Shown here in pieces: positions 63,489 through 64,000 of a stretch of DNA of 64,000 bases. Position numbers and translations under genes: made by a program. The DNA comes from an uncultured Lachnospiraceae bacterium (GTDB lineage Bacteria > Bacillota > Clostridia > Lachnospirales > Lachnospiraceae). A model generated the notes under the pieces. That model saw only the letters and a list, made by a program, of their open reading frames with translations, had not been told where the DNA came from and searched no databases. Position 1 is the stretch's first letter; every line of letters starts with the position of its first letter. Where the stretch lies: positions 55,193 through 119,192 of the forward strand of contig CAMKQH010000011.1 of assembly GCA_946414885.1 (NCBI GenBank), given 5' to 3'.

Positions 63489-63538
63489 GTTGAATACGTA
63501 AATTGTGATATTTCGTAGAAAAATTTTGAAATTGGGTG

Positions 63539-63567
63539 TTGACATTCTGATGGGTCGGTGATACAAT
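63539..63567 (+). promoter_or_regulatory. rRNA promoter P1
   Basis: -35 TTGACA (63539-63544), exactly 17 bp, -10 TACAAT (63562-63567), preceded by A/T-rich DNA that could act as an UP element. Confidence 0.85.
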
Positions 63568-63662
63568 CAAATTCGTCGCTGAGGCAGAGAGCTGATAGCG
63601 AGGCCGCAAAAAGCCTTTTAGACAATGAAAAATCGAGATGAAAAATTTCTTGAAAAAAGTTG

Positions 63663-63691
63663 TTGACAAGTGCTTGCAGCGGTGGTATTAT
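63663..63691 (+). promoter_or_regulatory. rRNA promoter P2
   Basis: -35 TTGACA (63663-63668), 17 bp, -10 TATTAT (63686-63691). About 124 bp after P1; tandem promoters of this kind are usual for rRNA operons. Confidence 0.88.
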
Positions 63692-63874
63692 AACAAAGCT
63701 GTCGCAAGAAACAAAGACAGCAACGCACCTTGATAAGTAAACAACAATGCAACCCTGAAAATTCCAGAGAAAAGGCTCTTAGGCAGCCTGATCTCCGAGA
63801 TTTCAGAGAACAAATACCTAAACAAAACAGTAAAAGCCAGATTAACAAATATCGTTGATCCGGCCGGAAAAAAC
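63692..63874 (+). other. 16S rRNA leader
   Basis: Leader between P2 and the 16S gene, AT-rich, with short repeats of AGAGAAC-like words (TCCAGAGAAAAGG, TTCAGAGAACAAA). No perfect boxA (TGCTCTTTA) is visible, though AGAGAAAAGGCTCTTA is close. No gene is seen. Confidence 0.5.

Positions 63875-64000
<126 letters not shown>

Overview
The window looks like the chromosome of a spore-forming, low-to-mid GC Clostridia, most likely a Lachnospiraceae relative. This rests on the sporulation genes (spoIIIAG end, spoIIIAH, spoIVB), the gene order asp23-nusB-xseA-xseB-ispA-dxs-tlyA-nadK-argR-recN-spoIVB, a L-box lysine riboswitch ahead of dapA, strong AGGAGG-type ribosome binding sites, and zinc-ribbon membrane proteins common in that family. 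The species cannot be named from sequence alone. Almost everything is on the + strand; the 5' part of a 16S rRNA gene closes the window.

Layout. 1-1270: end of the spoIIIA operon. 1290-1573: a roughly 280-bp near-perfect foldback element with no gene. 1.66-14.9 kb: deoB, prfC, a transglutaminase-like lipoprotein, then the long housekeeping run from the Asp23-family gene to recN (RNA and DNA metabolism, isoprenoid supply by IspA and Dxs, NADP, arginine control). 14.9-21.7 kb: spoIVB, an unknown membrane protein in the place where spo0A is often found, a glycosyltransferase with an unusual 11-residue-repeat tail, a GH13 glucosidase and an acyltransferase-3 protein. 21.8-31.2 kb: typA (minus strand), an OB-fold protein, a corrinoid adenosyltransferase-like ATPase, riboswitch-dapA-dapB, a small lipoprotein, a eukaryotic-type hisA, a degenerate LytM protein, YerC/TrpR-like and DUF1836 regulators, and an XRE regulator. 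31.3-36 kb: potABCD polyamine uptake. 36-40.4 kb: pcrA, a small acidic membrane protein and rlmD.

40.4-47.4 kb is the most unusual part: a tightly packed run of six genes. They encode an unknown protein, a coiled-coil MoxR/dynein-type AAA+ ATPase, a probable vWA-like partner, a TelA-like helical protein, a double zinc-ribbon membrane protein, and a membrane-anchored protein with a long Thr/Pro/Lys stalk ending in a domain that resembles RNase toxins of the BECR/EndoU/colicin type. 47.4-51.4 kb: yqeG, secG, rnr, smpB and ssrA (tmRNA), the trans-translation and RNA-decay set. 51.4-56.5 kb: a second zinc-ribbon membrane protein followed by a three-gene ABC-2 exporter. 56.5-63.3 kb: a FeoA-FeoB fusion, a voltage-gated K+ channel, a two-component system and hflX. 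63.3-64 kb: an hflX terminator, two tandem consensus rRNA promoters and the 16S rRNA start.

Two genome-wide signals also stand out. A short repeat built on GTGTC-nnnn-GACACGTCCCC occurs at the ends of the foldback element and twice at 47.45-47.52 kb, where it acts as a terminator and supplies the last codons of yqeG. Separately, Tyr, His, Asn and Asp codons are almost always of the NAC form when the next codon is Val.
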